Source: Ancylostoma caninum (lineage: Eukaryota > Nematoda > Chromadorea > Rhabditida > Ancylostomatidae). From it: a DNA stretch of 64,000 bases. Within the stretch, counting starts at the first letter, position 1. Each line of letters starts with the position of its first letter. Where the stretch lies: the NCBI GenBank assembly GCA_037903475.1, contig JBAJFG010000187.1, forward strand, positions 1,178,001 to 1,242,000, in the 5' to 3' direction. The notes under the pieces were generated by a model. That model was not told the origin of the DNA. It saw only the letters and a list, made by a program, of their open reading frames with translations, and made no database searches. A program made the position numbers and the translations under genes. Of the stretch, positions 36,747 to 48,300 are shown piece after piece.

Positions 36747-39700
36747 CTAGTTGAAGCGTTTCAAGAACTCTTCTGCTGAAACGCGAGCTCGTGCGTTTAA
36801 TGCCAGCTTCATATCGCTAATTTCCTGAAAAGAAAGGAAGTAAGAAACAGGTGAATAATTCAAGGTTCACATCCCTAACTTTCTGTACGAAAAAGTGAGT
36901 AAGAAACAGGTCAAAAGGGATGAGGTGATAGATCACTAAGATAGTTGTAATTATGAGGATGTTTCGAAGACAGAAAATGGAACAAATGACTTAATGAGTG
37001 AGCAGAACAAGTACTCTCAATCAGTCTCCACAACTCCGCAAAGAAAAAAAAGAAAGAAAGAAAAAGGATTCTATCGCCGTATATCATGAAAGAGCACCCA
37101 GCAGTTACAATAAACTACAATGACACTCGAGATAGCGACTCAAGCGCGAGGAGCAGTAGCACTCTCGTGCGCCCTCAAATTCGCCAATATTCAGCTCCAT
37201 CGTCGGTCATAGCGCTTCCTATCTGAGAAACGTTACAAACAATTATAGGAACAAAATATAAACATACAAAATACTACGAGGTAGTGAAATATTAAGGGAA
37301 ATCTGATGATGAAAACATCTGGATAATGAATGTGGTCAAGCAAAGTTTACGTCATTTTCGTCATGAATAATCGTGCAAAAAGATAGGAAGTCCTAAGATA
37401 GGGAAAGAGCTAATCAAGTGGTCAAAGAAGACATCGAAGATGTAATAAGAAAGAAAATCATGATGAACATAGCATCCACGCACCTTATCAATTTCCTGCA
37501 TGAAGTGAAGCAAGAAGTCCACGAGCTTGTGCTTGTACATCGTCTCAGTATGTGACGCAGTGATCAAAAACGAAATATCATAGCCTAAAGAAAAAATCAT
37601 CATTGATAAAACTTTACAAACAGCGAGTGGTTCAGTCAAATGGCAAAATACTGAAATATGCAATGTTTTCATAGAGAAACCACTGCAAAACAAAAATCCC
37701 TAGAAGAATGAAAGCAATGGACAGCTTGCAAAATAAATTGTCACACCTGGTAGTGGTTTTCGTCGTAAAACAAAGAAGCTATCCGCTCGCTGGCACATGA
37801 ATCGTGTGAATTTATGACAGAGAATGCGTTCAATCTCATCTGACTGCTTAATGGAGATCGATACCCTGAAATACTTCTCATCTCTTCTAAATCCCAACAT
37901 AAAACAAATAAGAGAAGAGTAAATGCTGTGAGCACTCCACTGAAAGCAGAATCGTTTGCGAGTGCGCATGACAATGCATGCAAATAAATGCATGTATTGT
38001 CTGCACTGACAAGTGGTTCTGCCTTCAGTTGAAGAGGACTGAACGGACAAAACAGTTGCAAGGCAAAATTCAATAGAAGAAATGCAAAAAGCGCTGGAAT
38101 AACTGTTGGAATGATGGATGGAGTTTCAAATGAATATAATAGAACTATGCCAAAGACAACAACCAACAGAAGGTGAGAAGCTGCACTAGCAAGAACCTCA
38201 GCGAAGCACCTACCTCACTGAGTTGATCGACGGCTCGATGAGAACCCGTTCTTGCTTGTTACGTGCTACAACAACTGGTGTCATTAGCAGTTCTTTGGAT
38301 GTACGGACTTCGACCTAGAAAGCCAAGTACATGAAGAAACGTATGGACTCCCGACTAGAGCGCAAGCTCAAGAAATATGCCTAATAATCACTTCGAACAC
38401 ACCTCAGGTTTCATGTGTCGCTCAACAACTTGTGAACTGAACTGTTCTAAACACAACGCAGCTTGGAGGGTATGACGAACGGCTTCGAGGTACGGTTGCA
38501 ATGTGGCGCTCTAAATAACAGTGAGAGCACGTTTGTATAGCTTATTCGTCGAAGAAAATGCAAATGAATGGGACTGATCTAATTTTTTTTTCGATTCTCT
38601 GAAATTTACTGCTCAAAAATGCTCACGATTAAAAATTGTGAGGGATGGGAAGCTGCTGAACACAGAACACATCGGAGAACACTTTCTAAACCCTATTCTA
38701 TCTAAATTTATCATGAATATCGAGGGATGAAAATCATCAATCGCAGGAACTGCAATATGTACAGTCCTTCTCAAAAAGATAGACGAATTTCGTTGCCGCA
38801 GAATCGCAGCGGGACTTCAACGAAAGATGCGGTAAGGGCACGCCTCAAGTAGGACGGTCAACAAGGTCCCGCCGCGATTCTGTGGCCGCAACGCTAGGAA
38901 ACCACACGCACAATCCGTCTGTCTTTTCGACAAGGACTGTATGTAGTTGCAGCAATGAATCTGAATTTTTTTTTCAAATGACAATGCGGCTGTTTTGGCA
39001 TCAGCTTCTTTTGTTCTCAAGATAGGAGTTTTGAACACTAATATTACTTCACTTTTCTGTACCGTTCAGGATGGTAGGATTCCCTTGAAATCAAATGGCA
39101 ATAATACTAAATTAATTTCAATTTAATTAATCACCACAATATGTAGGTTTGAAAAAGAAAGAACACAAACATTATTATGACAGAAGAATAAGCTGCTAAA
39201 GACTTAGCAAAGACCCAATTGTTAATATATTACGTTACGGACAAAAAAATCGCAGCGTTTTAAACGCGCGGGCAGCCTGCGTGAGAACGTCAACTGCAGA
39301 GAAAAGACTGAAGACAGGCTTAAAATTTAAAACATGTTTGTAACCTAGATCTAACAATATGTACAACAATACACAGGCTGTTGGAAGATCTGTTCACAGC
39401 ATTTGGAGAGTCTTGAACAGAGTTATATTTTCAGCTGCAGGAATCTTGTAAAATATTCAGTTCGTTCCCGTGAATTAGTTATTTGAGCAAAACAAACAAA
39501 CAACCTGAAATTTTCCAAGAAAAAGAAGAGAACGAAAAACCCATCGAAAAACAAGGGCTTTGAATGTGGTACTAACAGTTGCTTTGAAGAAAAGCTTTAA
39601 ATGGGGTCTCAACATTTGATGTCCGTATCCTTCATATGGATGAGGTTCCAGAAGACTTTGGCACACTTAACTCTTCTTGAAATTCTTTGTGGGATACTTA

Positions 39701-39843
39701 TAAATAAATAAATTAATGATCAAGAATTGAGAATAGAACAGCCAAATTCATTGCATGCAAGACTCTTTTACTGCGTGGAAGATTCATTTAGGACGAACAT
39801 CCCTAAACTGAATCGAAAAGAAAAACCACATCGGACTCACCAT
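36747..39843 (-). CDS. arx-6: ARX-6, Arp2/3 complex subunit ARPC4 (p20)
   Basis: Structural core subunit of the actin-nucleating Arp2/3 complex. Exons in transcript order: 39841-39843 (ATG only, proposed), 38403-38510, 38214-38314, 37747-37865, 37484-37584, 36747-36824; 510 nt, 169 residues against 168 in human ARPC4. Diagnostic stretches are [93 protein letters not shown] and [16 protein letters not shown]. The second exon begins directly at the Ser after the initiator Met. An ATG followed by a perfect GTGAGT donor at 39841 supplies that Met at the right phase, but other upstream ATG/donor pairs are possible. Intron 1 (1.3 kb) contains a foldback element. Possibly co-transcribed with emc-7. 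Confidence 0.93.
38791..38893. repeat. Short foldback element in arx-6 intron 1
   Basis: The left arm cgttgccgcagaatcgcagc plus gggac is repeated inverted on the right as the complement of cgttgcggccacagaatcgc plus ggcgggac, around a loop of about 45 bp. No coding content. Probably a small MITE or its remnant. Confidence 0.6.
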
Positions 39844-40763
39844 ATTTGGGGAGTTGGCGACGATGAATCACAGGAAAATGGACTCCGAATCAAGGCTAAT
39901 TCGCTGTGCGTCGGGTCACACAACTGGAAGACTTCCCAGTTCAAGGATCAGATCCCAACAAATCCTGGATAAAAATGTGGTATTTTAACCAGAAATGACG
40001 GTAAGTGGCGACTATTAATTGCAAAAAAAACGCGACGAAAAGGAATGAAATAAAAGGTGAATTATCGACGCACAACCGAGAATTAACCGCGGAAAAGACA
40101 ACGGCCCTCTAAAATCATCACAAACGCATTAAAAAGAAGCAGGAACCAAAACTGGAGCAGCTTTCTGAATTTGCATAGGTCGGAACGATGCGTAATGTCG
40201 GAATCAATCGAGATTGTCGCCTAAACAACACAAGAAATGCAGAGGGCGCAGACAGCAAGCGAATAATAATGAGTAGCGCGCAAATTGTCGCGTGGCGTCT
40301 CGTTGGAAATAATATCTGGCTCGCGCCGAGGAAACCGGAAAGTTTGCGGGGTTGGGAGAGTAGTGCTATGATGCATGTAATTCGAATGAATATTACGATT
40401 GAGTTTCCGTAGGTTGAAGAAGTTCTGCTGGTCTCGATGAGTTCAGGGATCTGATGGAACGCTGATGCTGTTGTTGTTCTTCACTTGGTGCTATAGTCCG
40501 CTTCAAAGCCGACGAAAGTTGAGTATTTGTGCCAATCATCTCCATTTCTCACTTTCCTCTCCGAACTTGGCACTATTTCTCGCGTCCTTTCTTTCTCTAA
40601 TATCTGCACAACTATGTTCCTCGGTGAAATACACTATACTAGCAGTAAGAAGATGTAGGTATACATTGACGTAGTGGAAATCTGCAGCACATGCGCATCC
40701 ACAATAACTGGGAAAATCTCAAGATTTTTATCACAACTAGAGCGAAATAATTCGTCAACTTAA
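39844..40763. other. Upstream flank of arx-6
   Basis: No gene recognised. It probably contains the arx-6 promoter; the reading frames at 40188-40412 and 40465-40674 have no supporting splice or homology signal. Confidence 0.5.
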
Positions 40764-40792
40764 AGGCAGCAGGAGCTGAAATCCTCGACTCC

Positions 40793-41197
40793 GAGCTGAG
40801 CGGTGGGTGATGAAGTACAGACTCAGCACATCATAAATGTGAAACGAGCACAGACAATGATGGCTTACCAGCAGAGAAAATGGAACATTCGTCGCGAACA
40901 CGCCTGGCCGTGTTCGCGCGCGGACGAGTTTTCCCCGGCGCGAAAGCCAATGCGGTGCGTGGTTTGGCGCAAACGGAAAACGAAATGCATTCAATTCACA
41001 GAGTTTCATGACGGGACTCGGCCGAAACCACGCGCCGCAATGGCTTTCGCGCCGGGGAAAACTCGTCCGCGCACGAACACGGCCAGGCGTGTTCGCGACG
41101 AATGTTCCATTTTCTCTGCAGGTAAGCCATCATTGTCTGTGTTCGTTTCACATTTATGATGTGCTGAGTCTGTACTTCACCACCCGCAGCTCAGCTC
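40793..41197. repeat. Long inverted repeat with arms of about 173 bp
   Basis: The left arm (40793-40965) and right arm (41025-41197) are near-perfect reverse complements, separated by about 59 bp. The arms are GC-rich near the loop (gcgcggacgagttttccccg) and contain no gene. Confidence 0.85.
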
Positions 41198-41767
41198 CTC
41201 AGACAAATCGTCGGAAGGACCGCAGCAGAAAGAGATCGCGCTCGTGTGGTTAAGAAGCGAGAGACGCAGAGATAAAAATTTTCGGAAGGACCGCCGCAGA
41301 ATGTTTTCTGCTGCGGTCCTTCCGAAACTCGCTGGAGTGGTTCGGAAAGACCGCAGCAGAATAGATTTGTGTGGGGAAAGATTCGGAAGGACCGCAGCAG
41401 GAAACCGGAAGAACCGCAGCAGAATGTTTTCTGCTGCGGTCCTTCCGGTTTTCTGCTGCGGTTCTTCCGAGTGCAGAAGGACCGCAGCGGAAAACCGGAA
41501 AGACCGCAGCAGAAAGGAGGAGAGAGAGTGAGCGTTATTATACCCTTCTCATGTACGGAGCTCAGTTCTGTTGCGACCAACAAAAATCCAGTGGTTTCGA
41601 ACTTCAGATGGGAAATTGGCTTCATGGGTATATCCGACCGTAGAACCAGTGACCCTCAGCGAGGTTGTCATTTTTGCGTGTGGTTACCGCCGCGTGGTCG
41701 TCCCAGGGGAGTGGACTGGTTGCCAATACAGTTCTGCGGAATTGGCGCGCACATCCCCGTATCCAGT

Positions 41768-42053
41768 CGGAAAGACCGCAGTAGCTATTCGGAAGGACCG
41801 CAGCAGCTATTCGGAAGGACCGCAGCAGTCATTCGGAAGGACCGCAGCAGCTATTCGGAAGGATCGCAGCAGCTATTCGGAAGGACCGCAGCAGTCATTC
41901 GGAAGGACCGCAGCAGCTATTCGGAAGGACCGCAGCAGCTATTCGGAAGGACCGCAGCAGCTATTCGGAAGGACCGCAGCAGCTATTCGGAAGGGCCGCA
42001 GCAGCTATTCGGAAGGACCGCAGCAGCTATTCGGAAGAAATGCAGCAGGAAAC
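41768..42053 (+). repeat. 22-bp tandem array, 12 units plus a degenerate 13th
   Basis: The unit is cggaaggaccgcagcag followed by ctatt or tcatt. The first and the last units are diverged. Because 22 is not a multiple of three and the unit lacks stops, long open frames appear in all three + frames with a 22-residue period; these are treated as by-products, not a gene. The same core motif occurs in both orientations at 41276-41510 and 42054-42115. Confidence 0.9.
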
Positions 42054-42334
42054 CGGAAAGACCGCAGGTCACCTGTCGGTTCTTCCGGTTTTCTGCTGCG
42101 GTCCTTCCGAAAAATTGTCTGAGTCAGAGTCGAGAATTTCAGCTCCTGCTGCCTTTAATGACAGGACCCTCGGGAATTTACCTTATTCCGGGTTTTCGAG
42201 AAATACAGAAGGAAGATGGGTAATCGAATGTTTCAAAAATGCTCTGTGGAACAGTTTAGAGGGCTGGATTGGCTCATTTTTGCCTGTTTACACTATTTTT
42301 TCAAAAACTTCCCCATTGTTCCACGTTAAAACAA

Positions 42335-43934
42335 ATGCTTTTAGCAGTTTTTCTTTGTGGTTTGGGTTTCCAAAGTGGTGGGGACCTTAGTCCTTCCCCA
42401 CCCCCTCTCCCCGGCTATGCACTTCTGCGTCCACCACTAGACCGCTGCATTTTCCTCCCACGGCTACTAAATATTAGGTGTGCGGAGAAGTCCTTCCCAA
42501 TATTTGAATCTCTCTTTGTTTTTAATATAACACTATCTGATGACGTACTCAATAAACTGTATAATCACAATGGTTAACAAGAATCATGCACTATTTTTTG
42601 GGCACGTCTCTGATAGTGTTGTCCCAGATCTTTGTGCTCTAGAAGTCCAAAGAATCAACAACCCCCAGTTAAACGTTGTTATTTTTGAAAATTCTTTTCT
42701 TCGACAAGGAAGCCTCAAGAATGCAGGTGAAATTATAATTGAATTTTGATTACAGTGTCCCATTCCAGTTCTCCACGTTTATTTTAGGCATCCTTGTCAA
42801 AATAAATAGTGAAATTGACTGTAAAATGGGTACAGTAGTGTTGAGGGTTTTCTTTGAACTTTTTTTCTGTTTTTTAGTCATTCTTGGAGACTCTCTACTT
42901 GATTGCGCTGGTAACGTTGCTGGGTCCAGAGCTCACAAAGGTGACCCCTCAACGGTGGGAAATAGGGAATGTGCAAAAAGTGGCTTCAACAATTTGAGGT
43001 ATGGGTGGAAAAGCAGCGCCCCGGCTAGTCTTGTATACCCCGTGAGAAATAGCATGGAAAATTTCTTTCAATATCCGTAGGTCACACCGCTCCTTCCTTG
43101 GTTTTTTTGAATAAAAAGAATTTTTGACAAATTTTGGAAATTACTTTTCGTGTATTGGCAAAATTTCGTGAGTTGACTATAGCACTTGGTGCTTACTTCA
43201 GCAAGCACTAGCTCATCACTTCTTATTACAAGGCCGTTAGCTGCTTTTAGTTCTTATCTACATGGAGTTATTATATTTGCCCATCTGTTTACTTAATGAC
43301 ACAGTTAGTGTGCAAAAAGCAAACTGATACTTCAAAATGTTACCGACAAGAGTGAGGGGAGGACAAAACATCGGCAAGAATGAAACGGACCATTGGAACA
43401 GGATGTGAAGTGATCTGAAGAAAAACCATGCCCTCATAGTTCCAATTTTCATTTTGCGCAATCGTGCCCAACTTGCATGACCAGGGGTATGTAATGCTAG
43501 AGATTACCCAAATTGTTGAATACTCCTAATTCAGGGCTGTCCCTCCAAACCAATATGCTTTGATTTAGTATGATTCAAATCAGAAATAACTTTCAGGTAA
43601 TCTATTATTTCGTGCATATAATTTAATGAATTTCGTTGGTATCCCTCAAAATACACAGAATATTCCACAAACGATTCGCTTATCGTGTTTTCGAAGAATG
43701 CTTGATGAGCTCCACTGGGAGACGACCATTTTTGTTGTGATGCACGGCGTTGCCGTTAATCATCATGTTTATTATGAGCTAAAGAGATCCAAACCAGCTC
43801 CGACGCTTCGACCAAACACTTTATTTATTCATTTATCTACTACACCAGTAGGGGTGCTCACTTGTGAAAATAGTCACGGTAAAGTTGTAATTGGTAGTGG
43901 TACAGCAAGGACCTTCCGGATGTATTTACCGTAG
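42335..43934 (+). CDS. Unrecognised secreted or membrane-targeted protein gene (incomplete model)
   Basis: No family is recognised. Exon 1, 42335-42572, opens with a signal-like MLLAVFLCGLGFQSGG and reaches NITLSDDVLNKLYNHN. A 55-nt GT-AG intron follows; then exon 2, 42628-42726 (CALEVQRINNPQLNVVIFEN), and exon 3, 42878-42998 (ILGDSLLDCAGNVAGSR), all joining in phase. A terminal exon 43597-43934 follows a good TTTCAG and contains CFRRMLDELHWETTIFVVM and NTLFIHLSTTPVGVLTC, ending at TAG. Exons 3 and 4 do not join in phase (2 versus 1), so one exon between 42999 and 43596 is missing or a boundary is wrong. The gene starts only 180 bases right of the TTAA element. Coding character is moderate; a pseudogene is possible. 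Confidence 0.45.
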
Positions 43935-45396
43935 CCTCAACCACTGAGGATAGAATTAAACAACAGCGCATGTGTCATGATCAGGCTAGACCTTCACTTT
44001 ATCAGTGTATTATTTCTCCGATTTAAAGTGATGCGAAAATGAAGAGTTCGTAAACACATGAATTCCTTCGGTGGGAGGTAAATGGCGCCAGGGATAACGC
44101 CACTTTCTATGGTTTACATCAAATCGAGAGTAAAAAAGATAGTAATTTAAATGTTGAAATGCTCGCTTATGTACATAAAATGTCCAATTTCCTTCAATGC
44201 TACAATTTTTTCGTGAGCGTCTAGGCCTCAAAATTGGCCCATAATCCTTGAATTCCTTCCTGTCAGGGTCCTCTGTTCCTAAACGGTCCTCTAAACGGCT
44301 TGCCAGGCTAAGTCTCGGAGGAATTTGTTAGCTGCGAGTTAATTGGGCCGTGCACGCCCAAGCCCAGCCATGAATCAAAAACAGGCTTTTCTCCGATACG
44401 CAGATTTATTTTGAGGTTTTTTTTTTCATGTGAGAATCTCGAGGGATGCGTGTAGCAGAGCAATTGGTGTTTTCATCTTTTAAACGTGTAATTTATAGTA
44501 ATTCATCGGTTTGGGGTCAGCATTTCTTACTAATACATAGTAAAGTTATCAATGTTCGTTTTAAAAATCACTGAATCCTTCTTGTGCAAAAGGCGAATTT
44601 GAAACGTTGTCGTAATCCTTTTAGCCTCTCTGATGGTTAAGAAGAGGCAAATTTTCGAATTTTTAGGAGCATCACACCAATTTTCTGGATTTGCAGGCGT
44701 ACGAATGGTAGCCTTCCAGGCATTCCCAAACAGCTGTCTACTAATATCGTGCTTTTTTTTTCTCACGATATTTATTAGCATTTTTACAGCAGTTTACAGT
44801 TGTAACTCCATTCTGTCGAAGTCCTGAGAACTGTGTTGTGTTTCCATTCTATCTAGTATTTCATTCGATTCTAATTTTTTTTTGAGGTACAAAATGGATT
44901 TCACAAAATAAGTGCTCGCTGCTGGATACACCTTTATTAGATTTCGTCGTTATATATGTGTAGTTGTATAAAAAAAAACAATGGTGGTCGAGGCCCTCTT
45001 ACAGCAGCGACGCTAAGTGCAACAGGATGCTCTGATTGTCTGCGCATCCACGCATTTCATTAATATCACCGCAACTACAGTTGAATTGCTTTTGAACTAT
45101 CCACCACTTGAAAGATGTTTATAGCTTCTTTAAAACATCAACACTGCAGATATTTGAAGTTTGACAGAACAACAAACACAATGACGTAAGAGAATTGGTG
45201 GGCCTGCACAAGAAATGTTAGTTAATTTCTGAGGATAACCAACTTAAAGTGTTCATTCCGGGGGAAAAACGTGAACTCTGAGTAGAGCCAGGCTCTCTGG
45301 ATGAATATGCTGCAGGAGAGATAGCTCAGAACTAAGGATATTATCATAGGACATCCCAGCACTAAAATACAATAAATAGTGCAACTCAAATATTTC
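43935..45396. other. Interval between two unrecognised convergent genes
   Basis: No gene called. Frames at 44010-44231 (-) and 44530-44781 (-) have some protein-like composition but no joining splice partners were found. Confidence 0.45.
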
Positions 45397-48300
45397 TCAA
45401 GTGAAAGCTGCTAGCGCAGATCTGCAATCGCAGTTTGGCCTCGATGGTCGACTATGTCTCATAATAAGTAACGACAATCCCAGAACAACAACGGCGCATC
45501 CAATTTTCGACACAGTGGACTGTGTGATGTCTTCGAACGGGAACCACAGCTCCTCCCAGCAGGTCACATCCGAGGGACAATGGAAAAGACCACATTGTAG
45601 CTCGAATCTGCAAATGCTTGATGATTTTGAAGGACTTGGAAGTGTGCCAAAAACTTTGTATATACCTTGTTTTCTCGCATGGAGCACGGTATTCTATGAA
45701 TCGCACACGGGTTGTGAGGAGAATGGTGGAAGCTCGAGGAGAGATCGCTCGGTAGTCGTAGCTGGAACATTACCAGCTTGAAGTAAAAGTTGATAGTAAG
45801 TTGATACTGATGTTCTAGGAAATGTTTGTCACGAACGATCGTTTACTCAATGATTGATAATACTCTAAAGGATAAAAAGGATAGAAAAAATTAATTAAAA
45901 AGGTATAATTATAAAAAAAATAAAAGCATTCGATGGGGAAGGATTCAAACTAGAAAATTGCCACATGCAATCCCTTATACTATATGTACACCTAGGTAAC
46001 CATAATTACCACTCTTGTTTTTCCTTATTTCCAGCTTTTCATGGAACGCTTAGCTTCCAGTTGCTCGTCTCCACGCAGCCATAGCTCATTCTTGACCCCA
46101 GGGCCCTGCTGCATTATTGAGAATACCCAGGGTAAAGTTATTGAGTCTCTCAGCGTCCTGGTGATCAGTGGAAGAATAGGTAATTTCTTAACCATGAGCG
46201 TGATTACCCATGGGTAGCAACTAGGTATTAATAACGTCACGTATCGATAAACATGTTTATGAGTGCCATATGAAGGATAAATTCAAGTAAAGTTAGTTAG
46301 CACTGTGACCATGGATTCTCTCAATGATGCATCCGAGCCCTAATTCATCCCTCACTACCCCTGACATGTTTAGCCATACGTGACGTTGTCTACGCTTACA
46401 AGTGCTACCCATGGGTAATCGCACCCATGGGTATGACATCACCCATCTTTTCAGTGATGCATGTGTTCCCAGTATTTGACATAGGGTGGTTGTGCTAAGC
46501 TCAGACGATGAAACTTGTCTAGGAGGACCAGGGTGAGAAAGGTTGTGGATTCATGAGGTGGTCCAGAAAATTCAAGAAAAGGAAAAAAATCCAAGATCTC
46601 CGAAACTAGTCCATTAGGAAGGATAACAATCACTAACGCAGATGCATTATAGTTAGTCCTCGAACCTCGAAGAAAAGAGAAAAACCTCGAATAAGAATCC
46701 GTACCCACTTTTCTATTTAATTTCACTGCCTAGAAATGCTCATGGACTCTAGAAGAGTCGAATAAGAGTTATTCCACTTAGTGGCTTGATTACGGGAATT
46801 TCAGTACTGTGATGAATGAGGCTTCAATAAGAGAAATTTCATCAGTGCCTTCATCCTCTAAATTATTCAGCCAATTATATGCATCCTGAAAGATGTGGCT
46901 TCATCATATTACAACTTGAAAACGACTTTTTCATGGATTAATGCTCTTTGGACAAATGCGCTTATGAAAATATCTCTGGAAAGGCGCTAACACGATTCGA
47001 CCATCAGTTTTGTTAGAGACTGAAGCCTCTACTACAAACTACTACAGCTTCTGTTTGAAAAAAAAATCCCTTGCGAGAATACTGCGAGATATACTCTACT
47101 CTTTGATATGTATTTTACAGCTAAATTTGGGAAATTCCGCGAGAAATTGGGGAAATTTTAGAAGTAATTGAGGCGTCCAGAACTTGCAGACTGCTAATGT
47201 AGTTATATAGTTAGCGGTAGATTATTGACAAAAAAAGATTTATTTGGTCAATTTACTAAGTGGTAATTCAGAAACTCCCCCCAAAATTCAAATTCTCCAG
47301 GAACAGGAAAGCCGTGGAGCCCTTTTTTCCTTGTTTCCAGTGCTGTAGTACTCTCCCTTCTCGAAATATTTCAATTTTAGACATATTCCAACATTATAAC
47401 AAGTCAAATTTTGAATATATAATACATTATCCTATCAACACACTAGTAAGCAATGGAGCTCGCTTATTTCTCTCTTTTTTTCTTTTTTATTCCACTCCTT
47501 TCCCAACCTTTCCTCTTACTCAGGTTCATTACCCTTTTCTGAATAATTGTAAGCTGCGAGTTTAACATTGAATTTTGTGGAAAGTTAGGACGAATATTTC
47601 TGGATCTTTTTCCAAAGCCATCGACCTGTCGATTGTAGTCTGCATAAACTCACCTGACATGTGCCCCGTTGATGTATCCGTTGACGTGAACGAATGTTAC
47701 TGTAGCCATGTGAGGAAGGAAACATGCTGATGAATTGGAGTCCCTTTGAGAAAGCGGTTGCCTAGACAAGGTATTAGAGCTACTCTGTTATTGACAATCG
47801 TGGGTGATTGGCATTCAATTAGTTGTTGTTTTCAATGCTGCTAACATCGGCAACGCTGAAAACAACGTAGAATCATAGAACGGTTTAGTGAGGCATCCAG
47901 CTCGAAGAGAAGGTTGATGCAGAGCAATAATTCTTAAAAATGAATAAAATAAAGGTAAAATAATAAACGATTACGGCAGTACAGCATCATCAACGTTATA
48001 GAAACATGTGACATGACCAGCTGAAAGCCTGGATTTGTTCCGGTGCAATACTTTTTTGGTGACCTGTGTGTCGTGATGACTTTTTTCGCCCTTGCTTCAC
48101 CTTTACTTTATGAAATGAATAAAAATGGCCCATTGTTGGTTTTCACTATTTTTTTTATTTTCAATACTTATCCAGTAGTCTTTTTAAGACAAATTTTCTG
48201 AATTTTCTGTGACCTGGTTGCGAACCAGTTCAAATCCAAGAAATCAACCCCAGCCAGGTATCTTTCACCCTCCACAAACCCCGCCGAAAGCAAATACCTT

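Larger units (their letters stand above)
40764..42154. mobile_element. TTAA-flanked composite inverted-repeat element (non-autonomous DNA transposon candidate)
   Basis: The element is 1391 bp. Both ends read aggcagcaggagctgaaat on their own strand, and the inverted match runs about 28 bp with one mismatch. TTAA directly abuts each end (40760-40763 and 42155-42158), as expected of a TTAA target duplication. Inside are a long inverted repeat (40793-40965 with 41025-41197), small palindromes built on ttcggaaggaccgcagcag (41276-41510), and a tandem array of that motif (41768-42053). No transposase is present. TTAA targets are typical of piggyBac-type elements, but the terminal bases do not prove that family. 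Confidence 0.75.

Noticed and set aside
37741..38166. 141-codon - strand open frame
   Set aside because: It overlaps the arx-6 exon 37747-37865 in another frame and runs into intron sequence; the ARPC4 frame is the real one.
42540..42749. Start of the + strand gene at the Met codon near 42540
   Set aside because: A 55-nt GT-AG intron (42573-42627) joins the upstream signal-peptide frame to 42628 in phase, which explains the exon better than an internal start.
47654..47709. First exon beginning MATVTFVHV of a small gene
   Set aside because: The ATG at 47709 lies inside an acceptor context (GGCTACAG); joining from the exon at 48298-48353 is in phase and continues the Cys-rich ectodomain.
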